DNA of 64,000 nucleotides from Allobosea sp. 67-29 (GTDB lineage: Bacteria > Pseudomonadota > Alphaproteobacteria > Rhizobiales > Beijerinckiaceae), in assembly GCF_001898115.1 (NCBI RefSeq), contig NZ_MKSQ01000008.1:161390-225389 (forward strand), in the 5' to 3' direction. Position 1 is the stretch's first letter. The number at the start of each line of letters is the position of its first letter. The notes under the pieces were generated by a model. The model did no database searches and was not told where the DNA came from. It was given only the letters and a program-made list of their open reading frames with translations. The position numbers were made by a program, and so were the translations under genes. Positions 25,538 to 34,694 of this stretch are shown one piece after another.

Positions 25538-27033
25538 CGCTTCACCTCCCAGGTGGTCGTCGGTTCGCCGGTGGCGGGGTCCTTGCCGTCCTTGAGGGCG
25601 ATGCCCATGGCGGCGAGCTCGTCGCGGATGCGATCGGATTCGGCGAAGTTCTTCGCGCGGCGGGCATCGAGACGGGCGGCGATGAGGCGCTCGATATCGG
25701 CCTTCTCCGCATCCGTGAGGCCAAAACTGCCTGCACTTCCCCGGAAAAGGTCGCCAAAACCCAATGCCATCAGAGTTTTCGTCAACCGCCTACCAGCAGC
25801 AGCGTCACCGCGTTCGGCTTCATTGTAGACCTTGTGCAAAGCAGCGATTGCCGCCGCCGTGTTAAGATCATCGCAGAGTGCAGCTTCGACCTCATCAATG
25901 ACGATAGCGGCCATCTGATCCGGCACCCACACCCGCCCCCAGCTGTTTAGCGTCCGCTCTGCTTCCAACAGGCTGCGTTCCGTCCAGTCGATTGGCTGGC
26001 GGTAGTGGGTCCTCAGCATTGCAAAGCGTAGAACATCGCCACGCCATTTGCGGCCGCCGAACACATCCGTCTCCAGCAGCTCATTGATGGTGACGAAGTT
26101 GCCGAGGCTCTTCGACATCTTCTCGCCTTCGACCTGCAGGAAGCCGTTATGCATCCAGATATTGGCCATGAGCGGCTGCCCTTCCGCCGCGCCGAAGGCG
26201 CAGCAGGACTGGGCGATCTCGTTCTCATGGTGCGGGAAGACGAGATCGATGCCGCCGCCATGGATGTCGAAGACGTTCCTCATCGGGTCGTCGCAGGCGA
26301 GCCCGCCGCCGAAGGGGGTCAGCAGCTTGGCCATCGACATGGCCGAGCATTCGATATGCCAGCCGGGGCGGCCGGGCGTGGCGATGCCAGCCGGCGACGG
26401 CCAGCCGGGGTCGATGCCATCGCGGCTCGGCTTCCACAGCACGAAATCCATCGCGTCCCGCTTATAGGGCGCGACATCGACGCGGGCGCCGGCCAGCATC
26501 TCGTCGAGCGAGCGGCGCGCGAGCGTGCCGTATTTCGGCGCCTTGACGAGATGGGCGACGGCCGGAACATGGAAGAGGACATGCTCCTCGGCGACATAGG
26601 CGACGCCGCGTGCGATCAGGCGCTCGATGATCGCCTTCATCTCCTCGATATGCTCGGTGGCCCGCGGCTCGGTGGTGGGCCGCAAAGTGCCGAGCGCGTC
26701 GATGTCGCGATGGAACTGCGCCGTCGTGGTCTGCGTGACCTTCGCGATCGCCTCGTTCAGCGGCAGGCCGGGATAGTCGCGCGCCGCGCGGGCGTTGATC
26801 TTGTCGTCGACGTCGGTGAGGTTGCGGGCATAGGTGACGTGCTCCGCCCCATAGATGTGCCGCAGCAGCCGGTAGAGCACGTCGAAGACGATGACCGGGC
26901 GGGCGTTGCCGATATGGGCGTAGTCGTAGACCGTCGGGCCGCAGACATACATCCGGACATTCGACGCATCGATCGGCGCGAAGTCCTGCTTCGTCCGCGT
27001 CAGCGTGTTGTAGAGCCTCAGGGTCGGCGACAT
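25534..27033 (-). CDS. cysS: Cysteinyl-tRNA synthetase
   Basis: A 499-residue class I aminoacyl-tRNA synthetase that charges tRNA-Cys. The HIGH-type motif reads HIGNAR, preceded by [12 protein letters not shown] containing a zinc cysteine; further zinc ligands lie in WHIECSAM and FPHHENE, and the KMSKS loop is intact (KMSKSLGN). ATG 27033 (MSPTLRLYN) is preferred over an in-frame start at 27063. Codons between about 25720 and 26050 (C-terminal third) are noticeably less GC-rich than the rest, near 55 percent by hand count. It heads a coupled unit with the 36-codon gene and cimA. Confidence 0.95.
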   Translation of the reverse strand: MSPTLRLYNTLTRTKQDFAPIDASNVRMYVCGPTVYDYAHIGNARPVIVFDVLYRLLRHIYGAEHVTYARNLTDVDDKINARAARDYPGLPLNEAIAKVTQTTTAQFHRDIDALGTLRPTTEPRATEHIEEMKAIIERLIARGVAYVAEEHVLFHVPAVAHLVKAPKYGTLARRSLDEMLAGARVDVAPYKRDAMDFVLWKPSRDGIDPGWPSPAGIATPGRPGWHIECSAMSMAKLLTPFGGGLACDDPMRNVFDIHGGGIDLVFPHHENEIAQSCCAFGAAEGQPLMANIWMHNGFLQVEGEKMSKSLGNFVTINELLETDVFGGRKWRGDVLRFAMLRTHYRQPIDWTERSLLEAERTLNSWGRVWVPDQMAAIVIDEVEAALCDDLNTAAAIAALHKVYNEAERGDAAAGRRLTKTLMALGFGDLFRGSAGSFGLTDAEKADIERLIAARLDARRAKNFAESDRIRDELAAMGIALKDGKDPATGEPTTTWEVKR

Positions 27034-27361
27034 CGGGGCAAAAGTCCTGCAACGAAACGGCAAACGGCGAAAAACGGCCTGGCCGCTGGCCGGGGCGCTT
27101 TTGTCGGTTCGTTTTTCAGGACGAGGACGTGAGCAGCCGGCCAGCGAAGGCTAGCGGCAAATAATGCAAATCCGGCTGTTGATGGCGGCTCGCGTCATGA
27201 CAAAACTGATTGCCTTCCCGCGGGCTTTCCGTCAAGGGGGCGCCTCGATGTTGCATCGCAGCATTGCCCCGGCATTGCGCGGCTTCATCCAAATTTAACC
27301 GGCGGGAACCATGCTCCCGATTCTCGGGTTCCTCGCCCGACGCCCTCAGGAATCTCGCCCC
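27034..27361. other. Intergenic region upstream of divergent cysS and a small secreted gene
   Basis: A 328-base stretch between divergent starts. It must hold both promoters. I see no convincing coding frame; an ATG at 27311 could extend the next gene by 17 codons but adds no signal-peptide logic. The bases around 27160-27210 are AT-richer than the surroundings (AAATAATGCAAAT), as promoters often are, but no clear -35/-10 pair can be claimed. Confidence 0.4.
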
Positions 27362-27691
27362 ATGCGCCGCGCCGTGGCTTTTGCCGGACTGCTCGGGATC
27401 GCCGTCGCCGGCATCTCGCTCTCGATCATGCCGATGAGCCGCCCCGCCGCCGCTCCCAATGAGGAACGGACCTTCCTGATCCCCGCCAGCGACGGCTACG
27501 GCATCGCCGACTGCATCTCGACCAAGGCGGAGTGCGGCAAGATCGTCGCCAATGCCTGGTGCGAATCGCAGGGCTTCGGCAAGGCCGTCGCCTTCGGCAC
27601 GGCCGACCGCGCGGATTTCACCGGCACCGTGACCAAGCCGAGCGCGACCGCACCCGCCGAGCAGCCGCTCAGCATCACCTGTGGCGGCTGA
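27362..27691 (+). CDS. Small exported hypothetical protein with conserved cysteines
   Basis: A 109-residue protein with a signal sequence (MRRAVAFAGLLGIAVAGISLS). The mature part has Cys residues in YGIADCISTKAECGK, ANAWCESQGFG and the C-terminal ITCGG, four in all, so two disulfides are likely in the periplasm. ATG 27362 is chosen over 27311 because it gives a compact signal peptide. Convergent with creA. I believe similar small proteins are common in Hyphomicrobiales, but the function is unknown. Confidence 0.72.
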   Translation: MRRAVAFAGLLGIAVAGISLSIMPMSRPAAAPNEERTFLIPASDGYGIADCISTKAECGKIVANAWCESQGFGKAVAFGTADRADFTGTVTKPSATAPAEQPLSITCGG

Positions 27692-27700
27692 TCCCCTCGC

Positions 27701-28216
27701 CTACCTGATCCAGTCGCTGCATTTGGGAGCCTCGCCAGCGCTGCCCCAGGGCATGATCGGCACGGTCGAGGTCGAATTCTGCGGCGAGCCATCGATCAGC
27801 TTGTCCGAATAGACGAGATAGACCAGCACGTTGCGCTTGGCGTCGCAGCCGCGCACGATCTGCATCTTCTTCCAGATCAGCGAGCGTCGCTCGCGAAAGA
27901 CGACGTCGCCCTGCTCAGCCTTGTCCTTGAACCTGATCGGCCCGATCTGGCGGCACGCCAGCGAAACCTCCGAGACCTCCTCGGCCACGCCGAACATACC
28001 CTTCACGCCGCCCTTTTCAGGCACCGTGTAGTGGCAGGCGACCCCCTCGACCAGCGGGTCGTCGACACCGTAGACGGCGAGCTTGTCGTCCGGCGTCAGC
28101 GCCTTCCAGACGGTCGACTTCTTGAAGATCAGGTCCTCCTGCGCCATCGCGGGCGCGGCCGACGCCAGGCCGAACACCATGGCGGCGAAGGCCGAGAGAA
28201 CGATGGAACGGCGCAT
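27701..28216 (-). CDS. creA: CreA family periplasmic protein
   Basis: A 171-residue exported protein of the CreA family, whose function is not known. It has a signal peptide (SIVLSAFAAMVFGLASAAPAMA), followed by DLIFKKSTVWKALTPDDK and later DDPLVEGVACHYT, CRQIGPI and KMQIVRGCDAKRNVLVYLVYSD, all typical of the family. ATG 28216 gives the signal peptide; an in-frame start at 28261 would put polar residues before it. It follows the four-helix membrane gene in the same direction with a short gap. Confidence 0.88.
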   Translation of the reverse strand: MRRSIVLSAFAAMVFGLASAAPAMAQEDLIFKKSTVWKALTPDDKLAVYGVDDPLVEGVACHYTVPEKGGVKGMFGVAEEVSEVSLACRQIGPIRFKDKAEQGDVVFRERRSLIWKKMQIVRGCDAKRNVLVYLVYSDKLIDGSPQNSTSTVPIMPWGSAGEAPKCSDWIR

Positions 28217-28268
28217 GGCTTGGTCAACTCCCTGGCGACGATGCCGAGCGGATATGGGCACGCCGGAC

Positions 28269-28802
28269 CTAGGCCGCCAGGGGCTTGAAAACGAGATAGG
28301 CGGCGGCGAGCGCGCCGACCACGCCGAGCGCGAAGAAGACCAGCTTCAGCCGCGTCATGCCGCTCGCGAACGCGACATCGCCGGCCTCGACGCGGGGATA
28401 GCGGTCGAGCAGGCGGGCGACCGCGAGGTTCTCCGCCACGTCGCAGAGCCCGCCGACCAGCCAGCCCCCGCCGCAGAGCGCCGCGACCCACCAGGGCTGG
28501 CCGCGCATCGCCAGCCCGGCGACCAGCATGGCGCCGACGATGGCATAGGCGAAGGCACAGGCGACGTCGGCCGGGAGCACCCGGTTGCGGTAGCGCGCCC
28601 GCGTGGCCTCGCCGTAAAGTCCGAACAGCTTTTCGACATCCGCGACCGAATAGCCGTCCCAATCGCTTTCCAGCATGCGCGGCACGCCCTGCCGGTTCGA
28701 CCAGAAGCCGACGAGCCAGTAGAGTACCACGACGAAGACCGGGCCCCAGATGAAGAAGGCGAGCGGGATGCTCGTCGAATAGAGCGGCACGGGGTCGATC
28801 AT
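28269..28802 (-). CDS. Four-helix hypothetical membrane protein
   Basis: A 177-residue inner membrane protein with helices at about 12-36, 80-99, 103-125 and 150-170. The loop between the first two helices is large and polar (SDWDGYSVADVEKLFGLYGE). Start 28802 (MIDPVPLYS) is chosen; 28868 would add a polar, unlikely lead. It sits between the DinB-like gene and creA on the same strand. No family recognised; an enzyme is unlikely because no catalytic-looking cluster is visible. Confidence 0.65.
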   Translation of the reverse strand: MIDPVPLYSTSIPLAFFIWGPVFVVVLYWLVGFWSNRQGVPRMLESDWDGYSVADVEKLFGLYGEATRARYRNRVLPADVACAFAYAIVGAMLVAGLAMRGQPWWVAALCGGGWLVGGLCDVAENLAVARLLDRYPRVEAGDVAFASGMTRLKLVFFALGVVGALAAAYLVFKPLAA

Positions 28803-28889
28803 GGTTCTCGGCTCTCGCGGCAGGCGGTTCTTGGGGCGCAGGTTATCCGGCGACCCCGCCGCCGCCAAGCAGGACGCCGCCGGCGGCGA

Positions 28890-29471
28890 TCAGAGCAGGT
28901 CTTCAGGCGGGGCGAGGTCGAGACGGCGCAGCTCGACGCGGGTCTGCTGCGAATCGTGCAGCAGGAAATATTCGTCGAGCTGCGGCGGCGCGATGGATGT
29001 GCCGGCGAGCATGGCATGGGCCTGGCCCCGGTGATGGATCTGGTGCTGGAAAAGATGCGCCAGCATGTCGTCGACGCGCTCCTCGATCCGGCCGCTCTCG
29101 CCGCGGTCGGTCGTCACCGTGGTCGCCAGCAGATCATCGGTTGCTCCATCGCAGAAGCCAATCAGGCGCCGGTCCGTCGCCGCCTGGGCCGGCAGAAGCT
29201 GTGCGATGTCCAGAGGCTGGAAGCGCGCGAAGACCTGCCGGCCGAGGCCGCCCCGTTCGAGCGCGTCGATGTAGTACAGATCGACCATCAGATTGTGATT
29301 CAGCGTCCCGTGCAGGGAGGGGAAGAAGCTGGTCCGCTCCGCCTTGAAATCGGCGTCGCTCAACTGGGCGCAGGCGCTGAGCAGCCGCCAGTTCGCCCAG
29401 GCGTTGTTGTGGGCCATCTTGCGGAAGTGGGCGGCCAACGCCCCGCGTCGGCCGTAGCCCGCGTCAGCCAT
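28890..29471 (-). CDS. DinB-family four-helix protein
   Basis: A 193-residue cytoplasmic protein of the DinB/YfiT fold, a metal-binding four-helix bundle that includes thiol-dependent isomerases and S-transferases. The metal triad is probable: HNHN-type residues in LHGTLNHNLMVD (about 70-81) and HQIHHRGQAHAML near 143-155. The ATG overlaps the end of the FAH gene by eight bases. DinB relatives next to a fumarylacetoacetate hydrolase suggest a maleylpyruvate or maleylacetoacetate isomerase-like role, which is inference. Confidence 0.8.
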   Translation of the reverse strand: MADAGYGRRGALAAHFRKMAHNNAWANWRLLSACAQLSDADFKAERTSFFPSLHGTLNHNLMVDLYYIDALERGGLGRQVFARFQPLDIAQLLPAQAATDRRLIGFCDGATDDLLATTVTTDRGESGRIEERVDDMLAHLFQHQIHHRGQAHAMLAGTSIAPPQLDEYFLLHDSQQTRVELRRLDLAPPEDLL

Positions 29472-30474
29472 GCGGCAGCACCTCCTGCTCGATGGCACCG
29501 AAGATCGAATGCCCGGCCGCATCCTTCATCTCGATGCGCACCGTGTCGCCGAAACGCAGGAAGGGCGTCTTCGGCTCGCCGTGGCGCAGCGTCTCGACCA
29601 TGCGCTGCTCGGCGATGCAGACATAGCCCAGCCCGCCTTCGGCGACCGGCTTGCCGGGGCCGCCATCAGCATCGCGATTCGAGACGGTGCCGGAGCCGAT
29701 GATCGTGCCGGCCGAGAGCCTGCGCGTCGCCGCGGCATGGGCGATCAGCGTGCCGAAGTCGAAGGTCATGTCGGCGCCGGCCTCGGGCCGGCCGAAGGGC
29801 GCGCCGTTGAGCTGAGCCAGGAGCGGATGATGCAGCCTGCCATCGCGCCAGGCGGAACCCAGCTCATCGGGCGTAACGGCGACCGGCGAGAAGGCCGAAG
29901 ACGGCTTTGATTGAACGAATCCAAAGCCTTTTGCCAGTTCGCTCGGAATTCGATTCCGCAAGCTCACGTCATTTGCGAGCATGACGAGACGGATAGCGGC
30001 TAGACCCTGATCGCGGCTCGCGCCCATCGGCACGTCGCCCGTCACGACCGCGACCTCGCCTTCGAAATCGATGCCGTCCTCCTCGCTGCGGGCATGGATC
30101 GGCCCGCGCGGCGCAAGCAGGGCGTCGCTGCCGCCCTGGTACATCAGCGGATCGGTCCAGAAGTTTTCCGGCGTTGTCGCGCCGCGCGCCCTCCGGGCGA
30201 GCTCGACGTGGTTCACATAGGCGGAACCATCCAGCCACTGCAACGCGCGGGGCAACGGCGAAGCGCAGTCATGCTCGTGGAAGCGGAAGGACGGCACCGA
30301 GCCGTGCTCCAGCCCTTCAGCGAGGTCGGCGAGGCGCGGTGCGAACCGCTCCCAGTCGTCGAGCGCCGCCTGAAGCGTGGCGACGACCGGGAAGGCGTCG
30401 GTCGCGCGCGTCAGATCCCTGGAAACCACGACCAGGCGGCCATCGCGGCCATGCGAGAGAGAGGCGAGCTTCAT
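29464..30474 (-). CDS. Fumarylacetoacetate hydrolase family protein
   Basis: A 336-residue metal-dependent hydrolase or decarboxylase of the FAH superfamily. Family features are GIDFEGEVAVV (Glu residues for the divalent metal), the MLANDVSLRN stretch and GTIIGSGTVSN near the end. Members cleave carbon-carbon bonds of fumarylacetoacetate or act on 2-oxo acids in aromatic degradation. It is followed by the DinB-like gene with an eight-base overlap. A section at about 29900-30000 has GC near 55 percent by hand count, below the rest of the gene. Confidence 0.87.
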   Translation of the reverse strand: MKLASLSHGRDGRLVVVSRDLTRATDAFPVVATLQAALDDWERFAPRLADLAEGLEHGSVPSFRFHEHDCASPLPRALQWLDGSAYVNHVELARRARGATTPENFWTDPLMYQGGSDALLAPRGPIHARSEEDGIDFEGEVAVVTGDVPMGASRDQGLAAIRLVMLANDVSLRNRIPSELAKGFGFVQSKPSSAFSPVAVTPDELGSAWRDGRLHHPLLAQLNGAPFGRPEAGADMTFDFGTLIAHAAATRRLSAGTIIGSGTVSNRDADGGPGKPVAEGGLGYVCIAEQRMVETLRHGEPKTPFLRFGDTVRIEMKDAAGHSIFGAIEQEVLPHG

Positions 30475-30594
30475 CCCTTTTCATTCCTTCCCGGACGCGC
30501 CAATAAGGACGCAACAAGCTTTTGAGCCGGACCGACCGCGTTGCATCGCAATCCGCTCGGCACCTGCTCTGAACAGGCCTTGGGAGGAGACCAT

Positions 30595-31680
30595 ATGGAA
30601 CGTCGCTCGTTTTTGAAAACGGGGGCTCTCGCCGCAGCCGCGACCGCCGTCGCGGCGCCCGCGGTCGCGCAGTCGCAACCCGAGGTGAAATGGCGGCTGA
30701 CGTCGAGCTTCCCGAAGTCGCTCGACACCATCTTCGGCACGGCGCAGCAGTTCTCGAAATATGTCTCCGACGCCACGGACGGGAAGTTCGAGATCCAGGT
30801 CTTCGCGCCGGGCGAGATCGTTCCCGGCCTGCAGGCGCTCGATGCGGTCTCCTCCGGCACGGTCGAATGCGCGCACTCGCCGACCTATTTCTACATCGGC
30901 AAGGACCCGACGCTGGGCCTTGGCACCGGCATCCCCTTCGGCCTCAACGCGCGCCAGCAGCATAGCTGGTGGTATTTCGGCGGCGGCGAGCAGATCGTGA
31001 ACGGCGTGCTGGACCGCTTCAACGCCTATTCGATTCCCTGCGGCAATTCCGGCTGCCAGATGGGCGGCTTCTTCCGCAACGAACTCAAGAGCGTCGATGA
31101 CCTCAAGGGGCTGAAGTTCCGCATCGGCGGGATGGGCGGCTCGGTGCTGGCCAAGCTCGGCGTGGTGCCGACGCAGATCGCGCCGGGCGATGTCTACCCG
31201 GCGCTCGAGCGCGGCTCGATCGACGCGGCCGAATTCGTGGGCCCCTATGACGACGAGAAGCTCGGCTTCATCCGCGTCGCGAAGTATTACTACTACCCCG
31301 GCTTCTGGGAGGGCGGCGCCATGCTGCACCTCATCATCGGCAAGGAAGCCTGGGCCAAGCTGCCGAAGCATTATCAGGCGATCGTCCAGCACGCCTGCGA
31401 GGCGGCGAACAACTGGATGCTCGCGAAGTACGACTTCGTGAATCCGGGCGGCCTGCGCCGCCTCGTCGCACAAGGCGCCCAGCTGCGCGCCTTCCCGCTG
31501 CCGGTGATGGAGGCGGCGCTGAAGGCCGCCGACGAGTACTATGCGGAGACCAGCGCGAAGAGCCCCGACTTCAAGAAGGGTTACGAATCGATGGTCGCGT
31601 TCCGCGGTGAGAACCTGCTCTGGTGGCAGGTTGCAGAGCTTTCGTATGACTCGTTTATGAACCGTCTGAAGGCGCGCTGA
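30595..31680 (+). CDS. TRAP transporter solute-binding protein, DctP/TakP-like
   Basis: A 361-residue periplasmic receptor. A Tat signal (MERRSFLKTGALAAAATAV) is present. The mature protein matches the TakP branch (2-oxoacids): NSGCQMGGFF, LKGLKFRIGGMGG with the ligand-binding Arg, and GAMLHLIIGKEAWA. GGGAGGAGA lies immediately before the ATG. TRAP transport also needs DctQ and DctM membrane proteins, and none is adjacent, so this SBP is an orphan or shares membrane subunits elsewhere. A promoter could lie in 30475-30594, but no clear boxes are visible. Confidence 0.92.
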   Translation: MERRSFLKTGALAAAATAVAAPAVAQSQPEVKWRLTSSFPKSLDTIFGTAQQFSKYVSDATDGKFEIQVFAPGEIVPGLQALDAVSSGTVECAHSPTYFYIGKDPTLGLGTGIPFGLNARQQHSWWYFGGGEQIVNGVLDRFNAYSIPCGNSGCQMGGFFRNELKSVDDLKGLKFRIGGMGGSVLAKLGVVPTQIAPGDVYPALERGSIDAAEFVGPYDDEKLGFIRVAKYYYYPGFWEGGAMLHLIIGKEAWAKLPKHYQAIVQHACEAANNWMLAKYDFVNPGGLRRLVAQGAQLRAFPLPVMEAALKAADEYYAETSAKSPDFKKGYESMVAFRGENLLWWQVAELSYDSFMNRLKAR

Positions 31681-31716
31681 GCGCGGCACGCCTCCCCGCC
31701 GATCGCCGCGGCGACG

Positions 31717-32589
31717 TCAGGTCAACTTGATCCGACGCGGCGGGCGGCGGCTGATCGCCTCCTGCAGCTCGGCGCCGACGCGCCTGGGGCGCCGGGCAAA
31801 CAGCCGGGCGGCCAGCTTCGCGGCACGGCGGCGCTGCCTGACCGTTCGGCGCTCGATCTCGTGCTCCAGCCATGATCCGGATTCCCGCGGCGGCTGTTCG
31901 GCGAGATGGCGACTGACCAGGTTCAGGTCGATCACCTCACCGAGACGCCCCCGCAGACGCTCCGCCCGCCGCGCCAGCCGTGTCAGGCGCCCGGGATCGG
32001 CCGGAGAAAGGAAGCTCAGCTGGTAGCCCAGATCGACGATCCGGGTTCTCCAGCCGTGCAGGCTCTCCACATCCATCTGACGGGGATCACCGCCCGCCTG
32101 GCGCCGCGCCTTGCGATAACTGCGCCTGAAGGCCGGCGTCAGGAAGTCGTCGGCGTGATCCGGCAAGGACCAGCCTGCCACTCGCTCCGAAAGCCGCCGC
32201 AGCGCCCGCCGCGCGGAATCGCGCTGGCCGCGCAACAACTCGCCGGCCGCATCCTGCCCCTGCGGCTGCTTGCCACGGGCCGGGCAAAGCTTCCTCAGGA
32301 TCCTGGCGACGACGTCTGCATCGCGCGCCACGCCGAAGCGACGCCGCAGGCGGCCGGCCTCACGCCGAACGGCCCGCGCCTCCTCGGCCAAGGCCGCCGG
32401 GGCGAGCCTCAGCAGGGCGCGCCAGGCCTTCATCAGACGGCGGAAATCGTGGATCCGCCGCCCCGGCTCGTCCGGCCGATCGAGCACGCCGAGCGCGCGC
32501 TCCGGGATATCGCGGCAGGCGCGCAGCCAATGGCGCGACCACTGTCGCGCCAGCGCCGCCCTCGCTTCAACCTGCGGCCGTCCTGCCAT
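31717..32589 (-). CDS. CHAD domain protein
   Basis: A 290-residue, highly basic helical protein. Positively charged helices rich in Arg and His (RIHDFRRLMKAWRALLRL, FRRSYRKARRQ, VESLHGWRTRIVDL) define the CHAD fold, which binds inorganic polyphosphate. The start is set at 32589 (MAGRPQVEA); an in-frame start at 32655 would add 22 residues. No adjoining CYTH triphosphatase is visible in this window. Probable role is polyphosphate binding or granule association, by family. Confidence 0.8.
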   Translation of the reverse strand: MAGRPQVEARAALARQWSRHWLRACRDIPERALGVLDRPDEPGRRIHDFRRLMKAWRALLRLAPAALAEEARAVRREAGRLRRRFGVARDADVVARILRKLCPARGKQPQGQDAAGELLRGQRDSARRALRRLSERVAGWSLPDHADDFLTPAFRRSYRKARRQAGGDPRQMDVESLHGWRTRIVDLGYQLSFLSPADPGRLTRLARRAERLRGRLGEVIDLNLVSRHLAEQPPRESGSWLEHEIERRTVRQRRRAAKLAARLFARRPRRVGAELQEAISRRPPRRIKLT

Positions 32590-32817
32590 CGAGCCTTCCA
32601 CGACATCTGGTCGGCGGAGCTTAGCCGCTCGGGCAGGAGGAGTTCCAGCGAGCATTCGGCGTAGCCCGAAGGGCCGGGGCCGCTCCGCGACCAGTGCCGT
32701 CGCACGCGCGGCGAGCGGGAAGACAATGCCGCAGTCGCCCTCTATGCTTGCGATCCATGGCTGCGGATGCTAGCCGCGCCGGCCCGCCAGGCTTTCCGGA
32801 ACCCTCAGACCCAGCCC

Positions 32818-33315
32818 ATGTCAGCGAAACCGACGCCCTCCCCGCAGGATCAGCTTCTCCGGCTGGAACGCTTCCTGCCCTACCGCCTCAATGTAGTGGG
32901 CACGCTGGGCGGACGGGCGCTCGGCCGAATCTATGCGGAGCATTTCGGCATCGGCATTCCGGAATGGCGCGTGGTCGCGCAGCTCGGCGAGTTCGGGAAG
33001 CTGACCTCGCGCGATATCGGCGAGCTTGCCCAGATGCACAAGACCAAGGTCTCGCGCGCCGTCACGGAGCTCGAAAAGCGCGGCATGGTCTCGCGCGCCG
33101 AGAACCGGCAGGACCGCCGCGAATCCTTCGTGACGCTGACGCCTGCCGGCAAGCGGGTCTACGACCAGATCGTGCCGCTGGCGCTGGGCTTCGAGGCGCG
33201 CTGGATCGAGGGCATCGCAGCCGACGAGATCAAGGTGTTCGAGCGCGTGCTTTCGACCCTGACCGAGCGCGGCCGGCTGCTCGCGGGCAACTACCGCGAG
33301 GAGGACGGGTCCTAG
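32818..33315 (+). CDS. MarR-family transcriptional regulator
   Basis: A 165-residue winged-helix regulator. The recognition region reads TSRDIGELAQMHKTKVSRAVTELEKRGMV (around 65-93, shown in parts) with the wing RAENRQDRRESFVTLT that carries the typical DRR motif. It starts at ATG 32818 (MSAKPTPSP) rather than 32767, where the lead is not like the family. MarR proteins bind small aromatic or phenolic ligands; no clear target operon is adjacent apart from the CHAD gene (divergent) and purC (convergent). Confidence 0.88.
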   Translation: MSAKPTPSPQDQLLRLERFLPYRLNVVGTLGGRALGRIYAEHFGIGIPEWRVVAQLGEFGKLTSRDIGELAQMHKTKVSRAVTELEKRGMVSRAENRQDRRESFVTLTPAGKRVYDQIVPLALGFEARWIEGIAADEIKVFERVLSTLTERGRLLAGNYREEDGS

Positions 33316-33403
33316 GCGCCCGATCCAGATCTCCGAACGGCATCCTTCGCCGCCTGGCCCCTCGAGATCGGATCAAGGGGCGAAATGCGCTCCCGCCGCG
33401 CTT

Positions 33404-34354
33404 TCAGAAATACTTCGCCAGATTGCGCCGGATCCGTTCCAGCGGGTCCTCACCCTCCGGCGGATAGGCGAAGGCCTCGCCCGTGATCGTCTCGTAGGCA
33501 CGGACGTAGACGGCCGATGTCTGGTCGATCAGCTCCTGCGGGATCGGCGGCAACTCCTCCTTGTAGGGATCGCAGCGTGCGACCACCCAATTGCGCACGA
33601 AATCCTTGTCGAAGGATTCCGGCTTGCCGCCGGACTCAAACCGCTCGGCGTAGCTTTCGGCGAACCAGTAGCGGCTCGAATCGGGAGTGTGAATCTCGTC
33701 GGCCAGCAGGATGTTGCCTTCAGCGTCGGTTCCAAACTCGTATTTCGTATCGGCGAGGATGAGCCCGCGTTCGCCGGCGAGCTTCTGCCCGCGGGCGAAG
33801 AGTGCCAGCGCATGGGCCGACACCGTGTCCCACTGCGTCTGCGTCAGCAGGCCGCCGCCGACGATCTGCGCCGCCGAGAGCGGCTCGTCATGGCCGCCGT
33901 CGAAGGCCTTGCTGGTCGGGGTGATGATCGCCTGCGGCAGCTCCTGGTTGTCGCGCAGGCCGTCCGGCAGGCGGATGCCGTACATCTCGCGCTGCCCCTG
34001 CTTGTAGAGGGTCAGGATCGAGGTGCCGGTCGTGCCGGCGAGATAGCCGCGGACGACCATCTCGACCGGCAGGATGTCGAGGCGCTTGCCGACGACCACG
34101 TTGGGATCGGGGTATTCGAGCACGTGGTTCGGGCAGATGTCGGCCGTGCGCTCGAACCAGTACCGCGCCGTCTGGGTCAACACCTGCCCCTTGAGGGGAA
34201 TCGAGGCGATGGCGCGGTCGAAGGCCGAAAGCCGGTCCGTCGAGATCAGGATGCGCCTGCCGTCGGGCAGATCGTAATTCTCCCGGACCTTGCCGCGATA
34301 ATAGTTCGGCAATTCCGGGATGACGGCTTCGTGAAGCGGCAGGAAAGCGGACAT
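33404..34354 (-). CDS. purC: Phosphoribosylaminoimidazole-succinocarboxamide (SAICAR) synthase
   Basis: A 316-residue ATP-dependent ligase of purine synthesis that joins aspartate to CAIR. Family features are [12 protein letters not shown] near the N-terminus, [10 protein letters not shown], the VVRGYLAGT stretch and [12 protein letters not shown]. It belongs to the longer class (about 300 residues), unlike the short 240-residue E. coli enzyme. ATG 34354 ([10 protein letters not shown]) is chosen over 34498. It stands alone, preceded by a 340-base intergenic gap with a TAGAGCA repeat. Confidence 0.92.
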   Translation of the reverse strand: MSAFLPLHEAVIPELPNYYRGKVRENYDLPDGRRILISTDRLSAFDRAIASIPLKGQVLTQTARYWFERTADICPNHVLEYPDPNVVVGKRLDILPVEMVVRGYLAGTTGTSILTLYKQGQREMYGIRLPDGLRDNQELPQAIITPTSKAFDGGHDEPLSAAQIVGGGLLTQTQWDTVSAHALALFARGQKLAGERGLILADTKYEFGTDAEGNILLADEIHTPDSSRYWFAESYAERFESGGKPESFDKDFVRNWVVARCDPYKEELPPIPQELIDQTSAVYVRAYETITGEAFAYPPEGEDPLERIRRNLAKYF

Positions 34355-34694
34355 GGGCGGCGCGGCCTCGCGGCGGATGGAGCTGGCGGGGTAAAAATCG
34401 CAGGATCGTCGCGGTGCTTCTAGAGCATTTTCGGGGGGTGTGGACACAGCCTCGCGCGAAGAAAAGGACGGTCGTTCGCAAGATTGGAACTTGTCCACCG
34501 GCGGCGTGGCGTGCGCCGGCGCGGATTGTCGCGCAGGCCTGGATGTGGCATGCCGGGCCGTGCCGGCTTGGCCGAGTCAGCGTCGGGCCTGAGGGCGGGT
34601 TCCATAGTTCCGTCGCGTTTGGCGGGTGTTGTTGGCGGGAGTTTCAAGGCCGGATGGCCTGCTCCGACAAGTGGATGACGTGACCCGACTTGCG
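34355..34694. other. Intergenic region with TAGAGCA repeat
   Basis: This 340-base region lies between divergent purC and a DUF2865 gene. It includes a short TAGAGCATTTTCGG copy at 34421-34434. The right half is irregular GC-rich DNA with no convincing gene; the ATG at 34626 would extend the DUF2865 protein with 23 residues that do not look like a signal peptide. No clear promoter boxes are visible. Confidence 0.45.
34421..34434. repeat. 'TAGAGCATTTTCGG' intergenic repeat
   Basis: A short copy of the TAGAGCA repeat family; compare 17205-17217 and the palindromic copy at 52331-52367. It lies upstream of purC in the intergenic gap. Confidence 0.45.

Noticed and set aside
33340..33402. GCCCC/GGGGC hairpin between marR-like gene and purC as a terminator
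   Set aside because: The arms are only five bases and no T-run follows on either strand.
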